Assembly: GCA_031553835.1 (NCBI GenBank)
Contig: JAVBKX010000012.1
Span: 1 to 13,118, forward strand
Direction of reading: 5' to 3'
DNA length: 13,118 nt
Origin: JAVBKX01 sp031553835
GTDB taxonomy: Bacteria; Bacteroidota; Bacteroidia; Bacteroidales; Azobacteroidaceae
The notes below the pieces were generated by a model. The model was not told the origin of the DNA, did not search any database, and saw nothing but the letters and a program-made list of their open reading frames with translations. Of this stretch, positions 12,614-13,118 are shown one piece after another (the first letter of the stretch is position 1; each line of letters starts with the position of its first letter). A program made the position numbers and the translations under genes.

Positions 12614-13006
12614 TTATTTTTTTAAATAAATTATAGTTTCTATTTCAACTTCTTTCTTGATTTTTTGTATGGTTGGAGACATCACCTTGACCGGTTTTGT
12701 CAGAATTTTATTTGCCATAATTAATTCGTTTTCCTGGTCGCCTGTTATTTTATATAATTGATAAAGGCGGTATAAGGGAACGAATCTGACAGGGCACATC
12801 AACGACGCTTTTTTATAATGCCGTTCGGCTTCTTCATATTGTTTGATGCGTTGGTAATTATCTGCGATCAAAAGATTTAGGTCATAATCGGTCCACAACC
12901 GTTCGCATTCATGCGCTATCTTCAAACTCTCGTCATAATGCCCGATTACATTCAATTCGGCTGCATAGTTATACAAGAATAAGTTCCTATGTTTAAAACC
13001 GGACAA
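12614..13006 (-). pseudogene. C-terminal TPR fragment of an O-antigen-ligase-type protein
   Basis: The translation has two or three TPR-like helical hairpins: LFLYNYAAELNVIGHYDESL, then LNLLIADNYQRIKQYEEAERHYKKA and RFVPLYRLYQLYKITGDQ. This pattern, including LFLYNYAAELN and ASLMCPVRFVPLYRL, is what I know from the C-terminal tail of Bacteroidota O-antigen ligase family proteins, which are normally several hundred residues and carry about ten N-terminal membrane helices. None of those helices are here. No ATG starts the frame; the first near-start is TTG at 13006, and the frame stays open to 13030, where TAG closes it. The open part upstream of the TTG (LSIL before SGFKHRN) still reads like protein. 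I infer that the 5' part was cut off by the element beginning near 13020-13030. Confidence 0.6.
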
Positions 13007-13019
13007 GATGGATAAGTAG

Positions 13020-13118
13020 CAAAAAATAAGCTATATCATTTTAGTTAACTTTGTATTTGAAAGAATACCAGAGTATTAACTTCAATAATATAGCTTATGA
13101 AACGAGTACAAATTAACG
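13020..13118 (+). mobile_element. Possible left end of an insertion sequence
   Basis: The homology of the minus-strand gene stops at about 13020-13030 and a new plus-strand unit begins. It has a -7 box TAACTTTG (13046-13053), a small hairpin AATAC/GTATT (13064-13077), and an 11-bp inverted repeat ATAAGCTATAT (13026-13036) with ATATAGCTTAT (13088-13098), then a start codon at 13097. A gene starting less than 100 bp from a junction that truncates another gene is typical of insertion sequences. The other end, and so any terminal repeats or target duplication, is outside the window. Confidence 0.35.
13097..13118 (+). CDS. Start of an unidentified gene, possibly a transposase (partial)
   Basis: ATG at 13097 opens a frame reading MKRVQIN to the window edge. 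Seven residues are too few to identify a family. The ATG lies within the right arm of the inverted repeat 13026-13098, so the start could be hidden in a stem when transcribed from outside, a known way of limiting transposase production. The transposase call is inference from context only. Confidence 0.3.

Overview
The window looks like chromosomal DNA of a member of the Bacteroidota, most likely order Bacteroidales. The DNA is AT-rich. Many genes are preceded by the Bacteroidota promoter form (TAnnTTTG at -7, with TTTG or TTG about 19-20 bp upstream). Start codons often follow A-rich stretches rather than strong Shine-Dalgarno sites. Several products belong to families I know mainly from this phylum (DUF6922, DUF5063, the DUF3887-M23 peptidase, the split HipA kinase). 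I cannot name a genus.

Layout. (1) 1-1662, minus strand: a tightly packed toxin-antitoxin operon. An XRE repressor (HipB-like) is followed by a 102-aa HipA N-subdomain protein (HipS-like) and a 310-aa HipA kinase core (HipT-like), then by a DUF6922 protein that runs off the left edge. This is the three-part HipBST arrangement with a fourth gene attached. (2) 1663-1992: a divergent control region. It holds two inverted repeats that share a half-site, promoters on both strands, and a possible structured RNA on the plus strand. (3) 1993-3662, minus strand: type I asparaginase (ansA) and a 4'-phosphopantetheinyl transferase joined by an ATGA overlap, with a clear promoter that fixes the ansA start. 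(4) 3896-5058, plus strand: a 49-aa secreted-looking small ORF that overlaps the start of a DUF3887-M23 metallopeptidase. (5) 5067-6060: a cupin lipoprotein gene on the minus strand, then initiator tRNA-fMet on the minus strand. The tRNA's 3' boundary and terminator are repeated on the far side of the cupin gene. (6) 6107-11836, plus strand: a housekeeping run of TetR regulator, fabG, an RluA-type pseudouridine synthase, an Nramp metal transporter, DUF5063, a DEDDy 3'-5' exonuclease and an RlmI-like rRNA methyltransferase. Gaps are mostly 2-50 bp, so co-transcription is likely for most of it. (7) 11837-12359: no protein gene that I accept, but two near-identical copies of a small RNA gene about 72-73 nt long, each with promoter and intrinsic terminator, below repeated operator-like palindromes. 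(8) 12360-13118: a small membrane protein and the C-terminal TPR remnant of an O-antigen-ligase-type protein on the minus strand, cut off where the start of what may be an insertion sequence begins.

The two regions most worth attention are the HipBST-DUF6922 module with its operators and divergent RNA candidate, and the twin small RNA genes at 11911-12211.
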